From contig CAVDDT010000016.1 of assembly GCA_963607765.1 (NCBI GenBank), forward strand, positions 1 through 64,000: a DNA stretch of 64,000 nucleotides, read 5' to 3'. A program made the translations under genes and the position numbers. Below the pieces are notes generated by a model. It did no database searches. It had not been told where the DNA came from and saw nothing but the letters and a program-made list of their open reading frames with translations. The DNA is from Colivicinus sp963607765 (lineage in GTDB: Bacteria; Bacillota_I; Bacilli_A; Erysipelotrichales; Erysipelotrichaceae). Below, piece by piece: positions 24,392-32,539 of the stretch (its first letter is position 1; each line of letters starts with the position of its first letter).

Positions 24392-24811
24392 ATGGAGTAT
24401 AAGAGATTTGAAAATACTATTGTTCTTAGAATGGATAGAGGTGAAGAAATCCTTTCTACTTTAAAGGAAGTTGCTTTAAAGGAAAATATTAAACTAGCTA
24501 GTATTAGTGCTCTTGGAGCTTGTGATCATTTTGTGGCCGGAGTATATAGCGTTCCTGAACAAAAATATTATAAAAATGAGTTTAATGGTGTATATGAAAT
24601 TACAGCTCTTGTTGGAAATATTAATACGATGAATGGTGAGTATTATAGTCATCTTCATATTACTTGTGCAGATGGCAATGGACGGTGTTTTGGTGGACAT
24701 TTAAATGAAGCTAGAATTTCCGCAACTTGTGAGATGATTGTTAATATTATCGATGGAAATGTAGATAGAATCCACGATGATAATACCGGATTGAATTTAT
24801 TTAAATTTTAA
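24392..24811 (+). CDS. PPC (DUF296) domain protein
   Basis: A 139-residue stand-alone PPC domain. The family core is clear: IVLRMDRGEEILSTLKE, ASISALGACDHF, and the trimer metal-site region SHLHITCADGNGRCFGGHL. Bacterial PPC proteins are trimers with bound metal; some are proposed DNA-binding proteins, but the role is not established. It follows the membrane-protein gene by 2 bp and ends the scpA operon before a terminator. Confidence 0.85.
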   Translation: MEYKRFENTIVLRMDRGEEILSTLKEVALKENIKLASISALGACDHFVAGVYSVPEQKYYKNEFNGVYEITALVGNINTMNGEYYSHLHITCADGNGRCFGGHLNEARISATCEMIVNIIDGNVDRIHDDNTGLNLFKF

Positions 24812-24819
24812 TTTTTTAT

Positions 24820-24840
24820 AAAAAAGCGTAATGCTTTTTT
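24820..24840 (+). terminator. Terminator of the scpA operon
   Basis: AAAAAAGC-GTAAT-GCTTTTTT forms an 8-bp stem, followed by further T-rich sequence. Confidence 0.7.
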
Positions 24841-24888
24841 ATTTTTGTAAAATTTTGTGAAAAAATGATCATATTACTTTAAAAGTAC

Positions 24889-24894
24889 TATAAT
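24889..24894 (+). promoter_or_regulatory. -10 of glycerol dehydrogenase gene
   Basis: A consensus TATAAT lies 44 bp before the gldA ATG. The leader carries ATGGAGG. The -35 region is poor, so it may need an activator. Confidence 0.5.
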
Positions 24895-24938
24895 CAAAAA
24901 TGTAGAGATGGTATTCTACATATGGAGGTATATTTAAC

Positions 24939-26036
24939 ATGATGGGAAGACTTAGAGCGATGAGAGAACCGCTCAAATATGTGCAAGGCAGAGATGCCTT
25001 ATATAAGTTCCATGATGAAATGGGTTATATGGGCAAAAGATGGCTATTTGTTTGTTCAAACAGTGGCTACAAGGCTTGTCACGATAAGCTTGAAAAGAGT
25101 TTTGAAGGTTTAGATGATTATCGCCGCTATGAAATCTTTGGAGGAATTTCTTCGAAAGGTGAGATTGCTAAGATGCAAAAGATTGTGGAAGAAGACAAGA
25201 TTGATACTGTAGTTGCAGTAGGCGGTGGAAGCGCTGTTGATACAGCTAAGGCTACTGCTTACTACACTGGAAAGCATATTGTGATTATTCCAACTGTTGC
25301 GGCAACTGATGCACCTTGTACTGGCTTATCAGTTATCTACAATGATGATCACAGCTTTGATAAATATTTATTCTATCCAACAAATCCTGATGCTGTAATG
25401 GTTGATACAGTGGTTATCGCTAATGCACCTGTTAAGTTCTTGATTGCTGGTATGGGTGATGCTTTAGGCACTTATTTTGAAGGAAGAGCTTCAATCAGAA
25501 CAGAATCTTCTTCGCTTGAGGGAACAGGTATCACAAGAGCTGGACAAGCTTTGGCTAAGCTTTGTTATGAAACACTGCTTGAGTATGGCAAACAAGCTGT
25601 TGAAGCTTGTAAAGTTCATGCTGTTACACCAGCCTTAGAAAATATTATTGAAGCAAATGTTTATTTATCTGGCGTTGGTGCAGATAATGTAAACTGTGCT
25701 GCAGCTCATTCTTTCTACAATGGCGTTACATCACTTGATGTAAAGCACGCTGATCATGGCTGCTGTGTTGCCTTTGGCACATTGGTACAACTAATATTAG
25801 AGGGTGCTGACAAAGAAGAATTCAAACAAGTTCAAGACTTTTGTTTAGAAGTTGGACTTCCTGTAACGCTTGAAGAAATTGGTGTCACAAGTCTTGATCA
25901 AGTAAAACAAATTTCAAAGAATGCTTGTGTGCCTGGTGAAACAATTCATAATTTAGCTGGTGATGTACAACCTATTGAATTATATGATGCTATTTTACAA
26001 GCTGATGCATTAGGCAAGATTGCGTTGGGCAAATAG
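24939..26036 (+). CDS. gldA: Glycerol dehydrogenase (Fe/Zn group III alcohol dehydrogenase)
   Basis: NAD-dependent oxidation of glycerol to dihydroxyacetone, or the reverse. The 365 residues have the NAD-binding GGGSAVDTAKA, the adenine-loop segment IPTVAATDAPCTGLSVIY, and metal ligands in AGMGDALGTYFEGR (Asp), AAAHSFYNG (His) and KHADHGCCVAFG (His). Length and motifs match GldA. It is a single-gene unit with a leadered promoter and a terminator shared with the convergent GH13 gene. No dihydroxyacetone kinase genes are next to it. Confidence 0.93.
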   Translation: MMGRLRAMREPLKYVQGRDALYKFHDEMGYMGKRWLFVCSNSGYKACHDKLEKSFEGLDDYRRYEIFGGISSKGEIAKMQKIVEEDKIDTVVAVGGGSAVDTAKATAYYTGKHIVIIPTVAATDAPCTGLSVIYNDDHSFDKYLFYPTNPDAVMVDTVVIANAPVKFLIAGMGDALGTYFEGRASIRTESSSLEGTGITRAGQALAKLCYETLLEYGKQAVEACKVHAVTPALENIIEANVYLSGVGADNVNCAAAHSFYNGVTSLDVKHADHGCCVAFGTLVQLILEGADKEEFKQVQDFCLEVGLPVTLEEIGVTSLDQVKQISKNACVPGETIHNLAGDVQPIELYDAILQADALGKIALGK

Positions 26037-26052
26037 TAGAATTATTAAAAAT

Positions 26053-26091
26053 AAAAATGCCAAATAGCTTATTTAACAATTTGGCATTTTT
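26053..26091. terminator. Bidirectional terminator between gldA and the GH13 gene
   Basis: AAAAATGCCAAAT and ATTTGGCATTTTT form a perfect 13-bp stem with a 13-nt loop. It can serve both convergent genes. Confidence 0.88.
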
Positions 26092-26103
26092 ATATTATAG
26101 ATA

Positions 26104-27654
26104 TTATCTAAACGACCTAATCCAATTAAGCAGAGAATCACGCCATACATTCACTCTAACTGATTCAATCATTTGATCAGTAACTGGTCCGTTATTAGCC
26201 ATTTTAGCTATTATGGCATCTTGCAATTCTTCATTTGTCATATCTTCGTATAACTTATTAACAACTGTATAGTCTTTTTTTAGTTCATCCTTTTTCTCTT
26301 GTTTTATTTCTAAAACAGGAATATTTAAATTAGTTCCTTTCTTATAAAGAATCTCACCATTTTTATCTAAGCAAACTTTGATATGTCCATTTTCAGGAAT
26401 ATATTCTTTATTATTAAATAGTCCGTGATATATTTCATTACTGTCAAAATAAAATTCATGATAAGTTTCGTTGTTAATTAAACAAACAAATATTTCTTCG
26501 TTTTCTAATTTTCTTGAATAAGAATAGTATTCATTTCTAAGTTCAATTTGTCTATACTCGCCATAAGATAAAATTGTATTATTTTTTCTAAAATGGCTTA
26601 ATTTAGCAATTATTTGGGCATAAGGATTATTTTCTAAGCAATCTTTGTAATTATTGATATTTAGAGCTGGCCTAATTTCATCATCCGGTCCAAATCTTTC
26701 TTTGTGTCCTTCTATTCCAAACTCACTTCCATAGTAGATGGCAGGTGTTCCAGGAAGCGTATACAGTAAAATATGTGCATCAAGGTAATGAGATTTATTA
26801 TGAAGTTTGGTAATAATTCTTTCGATATCGTGATTGTCTACAAAATTGTATAAATGAGGGAAATTAGCTAATCTATTTACAGTATGTGCTATTTCAAAAA
26901 AGTTATGATCATTTAATCCAGAATAGATAGCTTTTTCTAAATTAAAGTTTGTTACCGCATGAAGCATATTGCTTCCTACATAGCCATTGTATTCACCAAA
27001 CATAACTTCTCCCATTAAATAGAAATCTTCTTTTAGATCATTTGTATATTCTCTAAGTTTATGAAGAAATTCAGGGTCTAGCACATTAGCGGTGTCTAGT
27101 CTAAGTCCGTCTATATCAAATTCGTCAACCCAGTATTTGACCACATCATTAAAAATATAGTTATATACATCAGGATTTTTTACATTTAACTTAACTAACA
27201 AATCGTAGCCACCCCAGTTTTCATAAGATAGGCCATCGTTATATGAATTGTTGGAATTAAAATTAATGTTATACCAATATCTATATTTGGAGTTTTCTCT
27301 ATTGGCTAAAATGTCTTTAAACGCAAAGAAATCTCTACCGGTATGATTAAATACTGCATCAAGAATCACTTTTATATCATTTTCATGGCAATATTTTACT
27401 AGAGCTTTTAAATCGTCATTGGTTCCTAGTCGATTGTCTACTTCTCTAAAGTCGGTGGTATCATAGCCGTGACTTCCTGATTTAAATAGTGGGCCAATAT
27501 ATAAAGCTGTAAAGCCTAGTTTTTTAATATGATCAATCCATGGGAAGACATCGTTTAGGCGATGATCAAGTGCTTGATAATTGTTTTGTTTTTCAACCCC
27601 CAATAGTCCTATAGGATAAATATGATAAAAAATCGCATTATTATACCAGCTCAT
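26104..27654 (-). CDS. GH13 alpha-glucosidase / neopullulanase-type enzyme
   Basis: A 516-residue cytosolic glycoside hydrolase that probably trims maltodextrins. The GH13 motifs are DAVFNHTG (region I), GLRLDTANV (region II, nucleophile Asp), LMGEVMF (region III, acid/base Glu) and FVDNHD (region IV). A CBM34-type N-terminal domain is missing: the barrel begins at residue 1. After the barrel and a beta domain there is an extra helical tail (about 445-516, NKLYEDMTNEELQDAIIAKM) of unknown role. The leader has TATAAT and GAGG upstream of the ATG. Divergent from a small tail-anchored protein. Confidence 0.87.
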   Translation of the reverse strand: MSWYNNAIFYHIYPIGLLGVEKQNNYQALDHRLNDVFPWIDHIKKLGFTALYIGPLFKSGSHGYDTTDFREVDNRLGTNDDLKALVKYCHENDIKVILDAVFNHTGRDFFAFKDILANRENSKYRYWYNINFNSNNSYNDGLSYENWGGYDLLVKLNVKNPDVYNYIFNDVVKYWVDEFDIDGLRLDTANVLDPEFLHKLREYTNDLKEDFYLMGEVMFGEYNGYVGSNMLHAVTNFNLEKAIYSGLNDHNFFEIAHTVNRLANFPHLYNFVDNHDIERIITKLHNKSHYLDAHILLYTLPGTPAIYYGSEFGIEGHKERFGPDDEIRPALNINNYKDCLENNPYAQIIAKLSHFRKNNTILSYGEYRQIELRNEYYSYSRKLENEEIFVCLINNETYHEFYFDSNEIYHGLFNNKEYIPENGHIKVCLDKNGEILYKKGTNLNIPVLEIKQEKKDELKKDYTVVNKLYEDMTNEELQDAIIAKMANNGPVTDQMIESVRVNVWRDSLLNWIRSFR

Positions 27655-27732
27655 TAAAAAATACCTCTTCTTAATAATTATAATAGTTTTAAGAATAGTG
27701 AAAAAGTATTAAAATTAACATGTGAGGTTTTT

Positions 27733-28356
27733 ATGGACAATTTAAACAAATTATTAACATATTTAATTAACCCAAACGAAGTAGCTAAGATAGCTAATAG
27801 TGCTGGAGTTAGTAGTGAAACTGTACAAAATGTTTGTGTAGAAATTTTTGGAAAGCTTATTCCAACTGATTTTACAAGGCAAGATGGTGCTCATATTGAA
27901 AAGAAAGATTTAAATGCAATTACAAGTAATTTCAATAATTTATTAAATAGTGCTAATTTAAAAGGACTTATTAAAACAATTAGTGAGAAATATTCTCTTG
28001 ATCAAGCCAAGTCTGGATTACTTGTTAAGGAAATATTGGTAATTGTTAGGGATAAACTTCAATATATGACGGCTGTCAAAAAAGAAAACAAGCCAAAAGA
28101 AGAAAAGCCTGTTATGACTAGGAGTGCTCTAAAAAAAGAAATAAGAGAAGATGTCAAAGAGGAAACTTCAGAGCAATTTAAAGAAGAAACTCCTAAGAAA
28201 GTAGTTAAAAAGGTTTCTAAGCAAGAAGTTGTTGAAGATGACGATGAAGAAGATTTAAGCAAGGGAGAAAAGATTGCCTTATATATAGTTGGTGGTCTTC
28301 TTGTTGCGGTAATTATCGTTGTGATTGTGATATTAGTTAAAGTATTAAAAGGCTAA
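27733..28356 (+). CDS. Tail-anchored protein of unknown function
   Basis: A 207-residue protein not recognised as any family. A helical N-terminal domain (about 1-110) is followed by a charged Lys/Glu linker (about 115-175, with VKKVSKQEVVEDDDEEDL) and a single C-terminal membrane helix (about 183-205) ending in KVLKG. The domain would face the cytoplasm. It has its own promoter (TAAAAT at 27710-27715), GTGAGG before the ATG and its own terminator. Confidence 0.75.
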   Translation: MDNLNKLLTYLINPNEVAKIANSAGVSSETVQNVCVEIFGKLIPTDFTRQDGAHIEKKDLNAITSNFNNLLNSANLKGLIKTISEKYSLDQAKSGLLVKEILVIVRDKLQYMTAVKKENKPKEEKPVMTRSALKKEIREDVKEETSEQFKEETPKKVVKKVSKQEVVEDDDEEDLSKGEKIALYIVGGLLVAVIIVVIVILVKVLKG

Positions 28357-28359
28357 AAG

Positions 28360-28385
28360 AAAAAGAAGACAATGTCTTCTTTTTT
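28360..28385 (+). terminator. Terminator of the tail-anchored protein gene
   Basis: AAAAAGAAGAC-AAT-GTCTTCTTTTTT forms an 11-bp stem with a T-run. It lies just before the tRNA-Gln gene on the other strand. Confidence 0.85.
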
Positions 28386-28392
28386 AATACTT

Positions 28393-28467
28393 TGGCTGCG
28401 GTGGCAGGGCTCGAACCTGCGCATGATGGATTCAGAGTCCACCGCCTTACCACTTGGCTACACCGCA
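28393..28467 (-). tRNA. tRNA-Gln (anticodon CTG)
   Basis: The minus strand folds as a 75-nt tRNA. The acceptor stem is TGCGGTG / CACCGCA with the U1-A72 pair typical of tRNA-Gln. The D-arm is GCCAAGTGGTAAGGC. The anticodon stem-loop TGGA-CTCTGAA-TCCA reads anticodon CTG (codon CAG). The T-arm is GCAGG-TTCGAGC-CCTGC. The CCA end is encoded. A TATAAT lies upstream on the minus strand at 28478-28483. It is a single gene. Confidence 0.96.
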
Positions 28468-28517
28468 ATGCATAAATATTATATCTTTTTTTCAGTTTCT
28501 TTTCACAAATAGTAGCA

Positions 28518-28523
28518 TATAAT
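28518..28523 (+). promoter_or_regulatory. -10 of a predicted leaderless promoter (response regulator)
   Basis: TATAAT, then CTAATT (6 bases), then the ATG at 28530. No Shine-Dalgarno is present. Confidence 0.65.
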
Positions 28524-28529
28524 CTAATT

Positions 28530-29201
28530 ATGGCAAGACTATTGATTGTAGATGATGAAGAAAAAATAAGAGAAATGATTGGCAAATACGCTAGTCATGA
28601 GGGATATGAAGTTGTTTTGGCTTCTGATGGCATGCAAGCTTTGGAAATCTTTAAAAAAGAAGATTTTGATGTGGTGATTTTGGATGTTATGATGCCAGGA
28701 ATGGATGGCTATGAGACGCTTAAGAAGATGCGTGAGATTAAAGAGGTGCATTGTATTTTCTTAACGGCTCTAGGCGAAGAAAACGATCGAATTTATGGTT
28801 TTGATGTTGGTGGCGAGGATTATGTTACCAAGCCTTTCTCTTTAAAGGAACTTTTAATGCGCATTAAAGTTATTTTAAAAAGAGACAACAAGGATTTTAA
28901 GAAGTTATGCGTTGATGGACTTGTGATTGATGAAATGGCACATAGCGTTACTGTTGATGGTAAACAGGTAGAATTGGCTAATAAAGAATACGAATTATTG
29001 TTATTTCTAGTTAAAAACCAAGGCAAGGCACTTACAAGAGAATTGATAATTAGTACAGTATGGGGCTATAAGTACGATAGTGATGATCGTACTTTGGATA
29101 CACATATGAAGCTTTTAAGAAAAGATATTGGCGAATATGGGAAATATATTACTACTATAAGAGGAGTTGGCTATCGTTTTGAAAAAGAAAATGTCGCTTA
29201 A
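28530..29201 (+). CDS. OmpR/PhoB-family response regulator
   Basis: A 223-residue DNA-binding regulator. The receiver domain (1-118) carries the acidic pair D8-D9, the phospho-acceptor D52 (VVILDVMMPGMDG), the conserved T of FLTALGEE and K of VTKPFS. The C-terminal winged helix (about 128-220) has NKEYELLLFLVKNQGKALTRE and TLDTHMKLLRKDIG. It overlaps the sensor kinase gene downstream. The stimulus is unknown. The gene is predicted to be transcribed without a leader. Confidence 0.93.
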   Translation: MARLLIVDDEEKIREMIGKYASHEGYEVVLASDGMQALEIFKKEDFDVVILDVMMPGMDGYETLKKMREIKEVHCIFLTALGEENDRIYGFDVGGEDYVTKPFSLKELLMRIKVILKRDNKDFKKLCVDGLVIDEMAHSVTVDGKQVELANKEYELLLFLVKNQGKALTRELIISTVWGYKYDSDDRTLDTHMKLLRKDIGEYGKYITTIRGVGYRFEKENVA

Positions 29202-30567
29202 ATTGCAGATTGTCTTGATTTTGTTGGTGTTTATAGCCATTGTGCTGAGCGTCATATACTTTTTTCAAACTTCTTTGTTAGATAGTTTTTATAAAGCTAA
29301 TAAGATAAATTATTTGGAAAATGTTGCCCAAGAAATAAGCAATAATATTCAGAATGAAAATTTAGTTAATGCCTTGGACAATCTTTCTTTTTCTAATGAA
29401 GTATGCATAAGGATTGAATCAAATTCAATTATTGGTGAATATGAATCGGGCGGCGCTTGTGCTTTAAGCAAGCTTTCAAATAATGATATAAGTAGCATAT
29501 ATAGGGCTACAATCGCAAATGGAGGAAAGAAACTTTTTAATAATGTCTTTTTTCAATACGGTAATACTTTTACTCAAAACATCTATTTGTATGGCCAAAT
29601 TGCTAACGTAAACAATGAGAATATCTTGATTTTAGTTAGTACTAATATTGAGCCTTTGCAAGCTACTATTGCAACCATTTCTGATCAATTTAAGGGAATT
29701 GCGGTTATTGTTGTAGTGGCAACAATTGTTCTTGCGATTTTAATGGCAACCTTAATTTTAAATCCGGTTAATCAAATTGAAATGGAAGCTAAAAATCTTC
29801 CTAGTGGCAAGTATGATAAGGGAGTGGTTAAGACTGATAGTCTTGAAATAGAGAATCTAAACTATACGCTTGATAGTGCTAATGAGGAAATTAAGAAGGC
29901 TGATAAGGCTAGAAAAGAACTTATTGGTAATGTTTCACATGATTTAAGAACACCTCTTACAATGATTGTTGGATATGGCGAAATGATAAGAGATTTGCCA
30001 GAAGAGAATAATGAAGAGAATATTAATGTAATTATTGATGAGGCAAAAAGGCTTTCTACGCTAGTGGATGATTTGCTTGATTTATCAAAAGTTGAAAGTG
30101 GAAAGATTGAACTTCATAAGAGCGATATTAGTTTAAATGAATTGCTTACTTCGGTATATCGTCAATATGAGCAATTTTGTTTAAGCAAAAATGTTGATTT
30201 TAAAATTGATTTAGGTGAGGATGTAATTGTTAATGCGGACAAAAACCGTTTGAAGCAAGTTCTTTATAATTTTGTGAACAATGCTTTAAATTACAATGAT
30301 AAAGAAAATAAAATTTTGGAGATTGGTGTCGAGAAAATCGATAGCAAGCATAGAGTGTATGTTTATGATAATGGCCAAGGCATAAAAGAAGAAGACTACG
30401 ATAAGATTTGGGATCGATATTATAAAGTTGATAAAGAACACAAAAGAGTTCATCTTGGAAGTGGCATAGGATTATCTCTTTCAAAAGATATTTTGATAGC
30501 CTCTAATCTTGAATATGGTGTAGAGTCAAAAGTTGGCGAATATTCTAAATTCTATTTTGATATTTAA
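29179..30567 (+). CDS. Two-component sensor histidine kinase
   Basis: A 462-residue membrane kinase when started at the TTG at 29179; an ATG at 29191 and a TTG at 29167 are alternatives. TM1 (about 8-27), an extracytoplasmic domain and TM2 (about 170-194) lead into a HAMP-like linker. Then come the H-box NVSHDLRTPLTM (H254), the N-box NFVNNALNYN, G1 YDNGQGIKEED and G2 GSGIGLSLSK. It overlaps the response regulator by about 20 bp. It ends convergently, its stop overlapping the stop of the rlmA-like gene by 4 bp. The signal sensed is unknown. Confidence 0.9.
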   Translation: MKKKMSLKLQIVLILLVFIAIVLSVIYFFQTSLLDSFYKANKINYLENVAQEISNNIQNENLVNALDNLSFSNEVCIRIESNSIIGEYESGGACALSKLSNNDISSIYRATIANGGKKLFNNVFFQYGNTFTQNIYLYGQIANVNNENILILVSTNIEPLQATIATISDQFKGIAVIVVVATIVLAILMATLILNPVNQIEMEAKNLPSGKYDKGVVKTDSLEIENLNYTLDSANEEIKKADKARKELIGNVSHDLRTPLTMIVGYGEMIRDLPEENNEENINVIIDEAKRLSTLVDDLLDLSKVESGKIELHKSDISLNELLTSVYRQYEQFCLSKNVDFKIDLGEDVIVNADKNRLKQVLYNFVNNALNYNDKENKILEIGVEKIDSKHRVYVYDNGQGIKEEDYDKIWDRYYKVDKEHKRVHLGSGIGLSLSKDILIASNLEYGVESKVGEYSKFYFDI

Positions 30568-31337
30568 AATTTTTCATAGATATCAATAATAAAAGAAAAT
30601 TCAATATCTAGCGTTTCAATACTATTTAGTTTATTAAAGTCATTAAGACTGGTTTTATGATAATAAGGTGTCATCTTAAATAAACTGATGACATCTTCTT
30701 TGTTTAAATGCTTTATTTCTTTAATTTTTATTTCATCAATAAGCTTTAAACCATCTATTTGAATTTCTTTTACTTCATTTAGATATGGTGAATCATAAAC
30801 TGTTTCCTTTAATTTATATAGATGATCGATATCTGGTTTTACTAAAATAAAATGTCCATTTTTCTTTAATAATCTAGGTATTTCTTTTGAAATTGGGGCA
30901 AATATTGTAGTTATAGCTTCAAAGCTTTCATTCTCAAAAGGAACTTCAAAAATATTTTTTAAAATATAGAAAGTGGTCTTGTCTTGTTTGGAAGCTTTCT
31001 TTAAGGCTTCTTTACTTAAATCGATGCCAATTTTATCTTCAACACTGAAACTTTTAGTGTAGTATCCCTCTCCACAAGCAAGATCTAATAAGGAATTAGG
31101 CTTATATTTATCGATGACTTCATTTAATTTATTTCTTAAAAATAAGTAATAATCTTTATTTAAAAATTCATGTCTAGCTCTTATCATTTCTTTTTCATCA
31201 CCAGAGTTATTGGAATTTTTAATATTTAAATTTAAATAGCCAGATGAGGCAACATCAAAACTGTGCTTGTTTTGGCATTTATAGCTGTTTTCAATCTTGT
31301 TTAATTCTTCTTTGCATATAGGACAAATTAGTTTCAT
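30564..31337 (-). CDS. rlmA: 23S rRNA guanine N1-methyltransferase, RlmA family
   Basis: SAM-dependent methyltransferase acting on a guanine in helix 35 of 23S rRNA (G745 or G748 type). The 257 residues start with a zinc-binding module (CPICKEELNKIENSYKCQNKHSF: two Cys, Cys, then His), followed by SSGYLNLN, then the SAM motif LLDLACGEGYYTK and IGIDLSKEAL. The subtype (RlmAI or RlmAII, the latter linked to tylosin resistance) cannot be decided by eye. Single gene with a predicted leaderless promoter. Confidence 0.88.
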   Translation of the reverse strand: MKLICPICKEELNKIENSYKCQNKHSFDVASSGYLNLNIKNSNNSGDEKEMIRARHEFLNKDYYLFLRNKLNEVIDKYKPNSLLDLACGEGYYTKSFSVEDKIGIDLSKEALKKASKQDKTTFYILKNIFEVPFENESFEAITTIFAPISKEIPRLLKKNGHFILVKPDIDHLYKLKETVYDSPYLNEVKEIQIDGLKLIDEIKIKEIKHLNKEDVISLFKMTPYYHKTSLNDFNKLNSIETLDIEFSFIIDIYEKF

Positions 31338-31343
31338 AGAATT

Positions 31344-31352
31344 ATTTTAGCA
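31344..31352 (-). promoter_or_regulatory. Extended -10 of a predicted leaderless promoter (rlmA)
   Basis: The minus strand has TGC-TAAAAT (hexamer at 31344-31349), then AATTCT (6 bases), then the ATG at 31337. There is no ribosome-binding site. Confidence 0.62.
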
Positions 31353-31368
31353 CAGTTGTTTTTAGAGC

Positions 31369-31396
31369 TTGAAAGTCTTAAATCACATGGTATAAT
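31369..31396 (+). promoter_or_regulatory. rpsF operon promoter
   Basis: TTGAAA (31369-31374) and TATAAT (31391-31396) are 16 bp apart, with an extended TGG before the hexamer. It leaves a leader of about 63 nt. Confidence 0.75.
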
Positions 31397-31402
31397 ATTA
31401 CA

Positions 31403-31465
31403 GCGAATAGAAAATATACTATTCCTTGTCTAGAAATAGACCGTTAGTCCAAAAGGAGGTTAAAG
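31403..31465 (+). promoter_or_regulatory. rpsF leader, candidate S6:S18 autoregulatory RNA
   Basis: The leader has a hairpin GAATAG / CTATTC (31405-31424), then GTCTA-GAAA-TAGAC with a GNRA loop (31428-31441), directly followed by CCG (31441-31443) and TTAGTCC. A CCG element in a bulge is the recognition feature of the S6:S18 leader described across bacteria. The fold here was not computed. Confidence 0.45.
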
Positions 31466-31765
31466 ATGAAACAATATGAGACTATGTATATCATCAAGTC
31501 TTCTTTAGATGAAGCTGGCAAAGCTGCTTTATGTGAAGAACTACATGCAATTATCACTAACCATGGTGGTAAAGTTGAAAATGTAGATGACTGGGGTTTA
31601 CGTGATTTTGCGTATGAAATCGATGGTATGACTAAGGGTTATTACGTTGTAACTACTTATAGTGTTGATACAGAAGGTCTTAACGAATTTAAGCGTTTAC
31701 TTGGTTTAAATGCTAATGTTGTTCGTTCAATGACTATCAATACTGAAGAAAAGGCTGGTAAGTAG
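31466..31765 (+). CDS. rpsF: 30S ribosomal protein S6
   Basis: Binds with S18 to the platform of the small subunit. The 99 residues include the S6 signatures MKQYETMYIIKSSLDE, VDDWGLRDFAYEIDGMTKGYYV and LGLNANVVRSMTI. AAGGAGG precedes the ATG. First gene of the canonical rpsF-ssb-rpsR operon, starting 2 bp before ssb. Confidence 0.97.
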   Translation: MKQYETMYIIKSSLDEAGKAALCEELHAIITNHGGKVENVDDWGLRDFAYEIDGMTKGYYVVTTYSVDTEGLNEFKRLLGLNANVVRSMTINTEEKAGK

Positions 31766-31767
31766 TA

Positions 31768-32238
31768 ATGATTAACTCTGTGGTATTAGTTGGCCGACTT
31801 ACTAAGGATATTGAATTTAGAAAGACAAGCTCTAATATCTCAACTTGTACTTTTACATTGGCTTGTAATAGAAGATATTCTAGTGGAAATAATAATCAAC
31901 CAACAGCTGATTTTATAAACTGTGTTGCTTGGAGGCAATCAGCAGACTTTTTAGCTCAATATGCTAGTAAGGGTGCTGTTGTTGGCGTTGAAGGAAGAAT
32001 TACTACTAGAAACTATGAAGGCCAAAATGGAAAAGTTTATGTAACTGAAGTTACATGTGATAGTGTTCAGCTAATTGGCGGAAATAAGACTGCTTCTAAT
32101 AATAGTGCAGTTTCAAATGCTACTAATAGAACTTATACTCCAGCCGCTGAAGCTAGTTTTTCGGGAAATGATGTAGATGATGATTTCTCTAATACACCAT
32201 CACTTGATATTTCTAGTGATGATTTACCATTTTATTAA
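31768..32238 (+). CDS. ssb: Single-stranded DNA-binding protein
   Basis: Protects single-stranded DNA and recruits repair and replication proteins. The 156 residues have the OB-fold start INSVVLVGRLTKDIEFRKT and the DFINCVAWRQSADFLAQY core. The disordered Asn/Ser-rich linker ends in the acidic tip SSDDLPFY, one residue longer than the usual DDLPF partner-binding tail. Lies between rpsF and rpsR as in all Bacilli. Confidence 0.97.
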   Translation: MINSVVLVGRLTKDIEFRKTSSNISTCTFTLACNRRYSSGNNNQPTADFINCVAWRQSADFLAQYASKGAVVGVEGRITTRNYEGQNGKVYVTEVTCDSVQLIGGNKTASNNSAVSNATNRTYTPAAEASFSGNDVDDDFSNTPSLDISSDDLPFY

Positions 32239-32256
32239 TAGAGAGGAATAAAAGTT

Positions 32257-32487
32257 ATGGCTTTTAGAAAACAAAGAATCGGTTATAAGAAAGTTTGTTA
32301 CTTTACTAAGAACAAAATTGAATATATCGATTATAAAGATGTTGAATTATTAAAAAAGTTTATCAGTGCTAATGGCAAGATTACTCCAAGAAGAGTAACT
32401 GGTACTAGTGCTAAGTATCAAAGAATGTTGACTACTGCTATTAAGAGAGCACGTCAAATGGCTTTATTACCATATATCGTTGATTAA
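32257..32487 (+). CDS. rpsR: 30S ribosomal protein S18
   Basis: A 76-residue protein with the S18 core IDYKDVELLKKFISANGKITPRRVTG and ARQMALLPYIVD at the C-terminus. The zinc-type Cys motif at the N-terminus is largely absent (only one Cys, in KKVCYF). GAGAGGAATAAAAGTT precedes the ATG. A strong terminator hairpin follows within 15 bp. Confidence 0.97.
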   Translation: MAFRKQRIGYKKVCYFTKNKIEYIDYKDVELLKKFISANGKITPRRVTGTSAKYQRMLTTAIKRARQMALLPYIVD

Positions 32488-32501
32488 TTTAAATTTTATT
32501 T

Positions 32502-32536
32502 AGCCTCCATGTTTTTATGGAGGCTTTTTTTGGAGG
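32502..32536 (+). terminator. rpsR terminator that can also mask the next ribosome-binding site
   Basis: AGCCTCCAT (32502-32510) pairs with ATGGAGGCT (32517-32525), followed by seven T: a strong intrinsic terminator. The T-run is joined directly to TGGAGG (32531-32536), the Shine-Dalgarno of yybS. CCTCCA of the 5' arm (32504-32509) is equally complementary to that Shine-Dalgarno, so two mutually exclusive structures are possible. Confidence 0.85.
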
Positions 32537-32539
32537 ATT

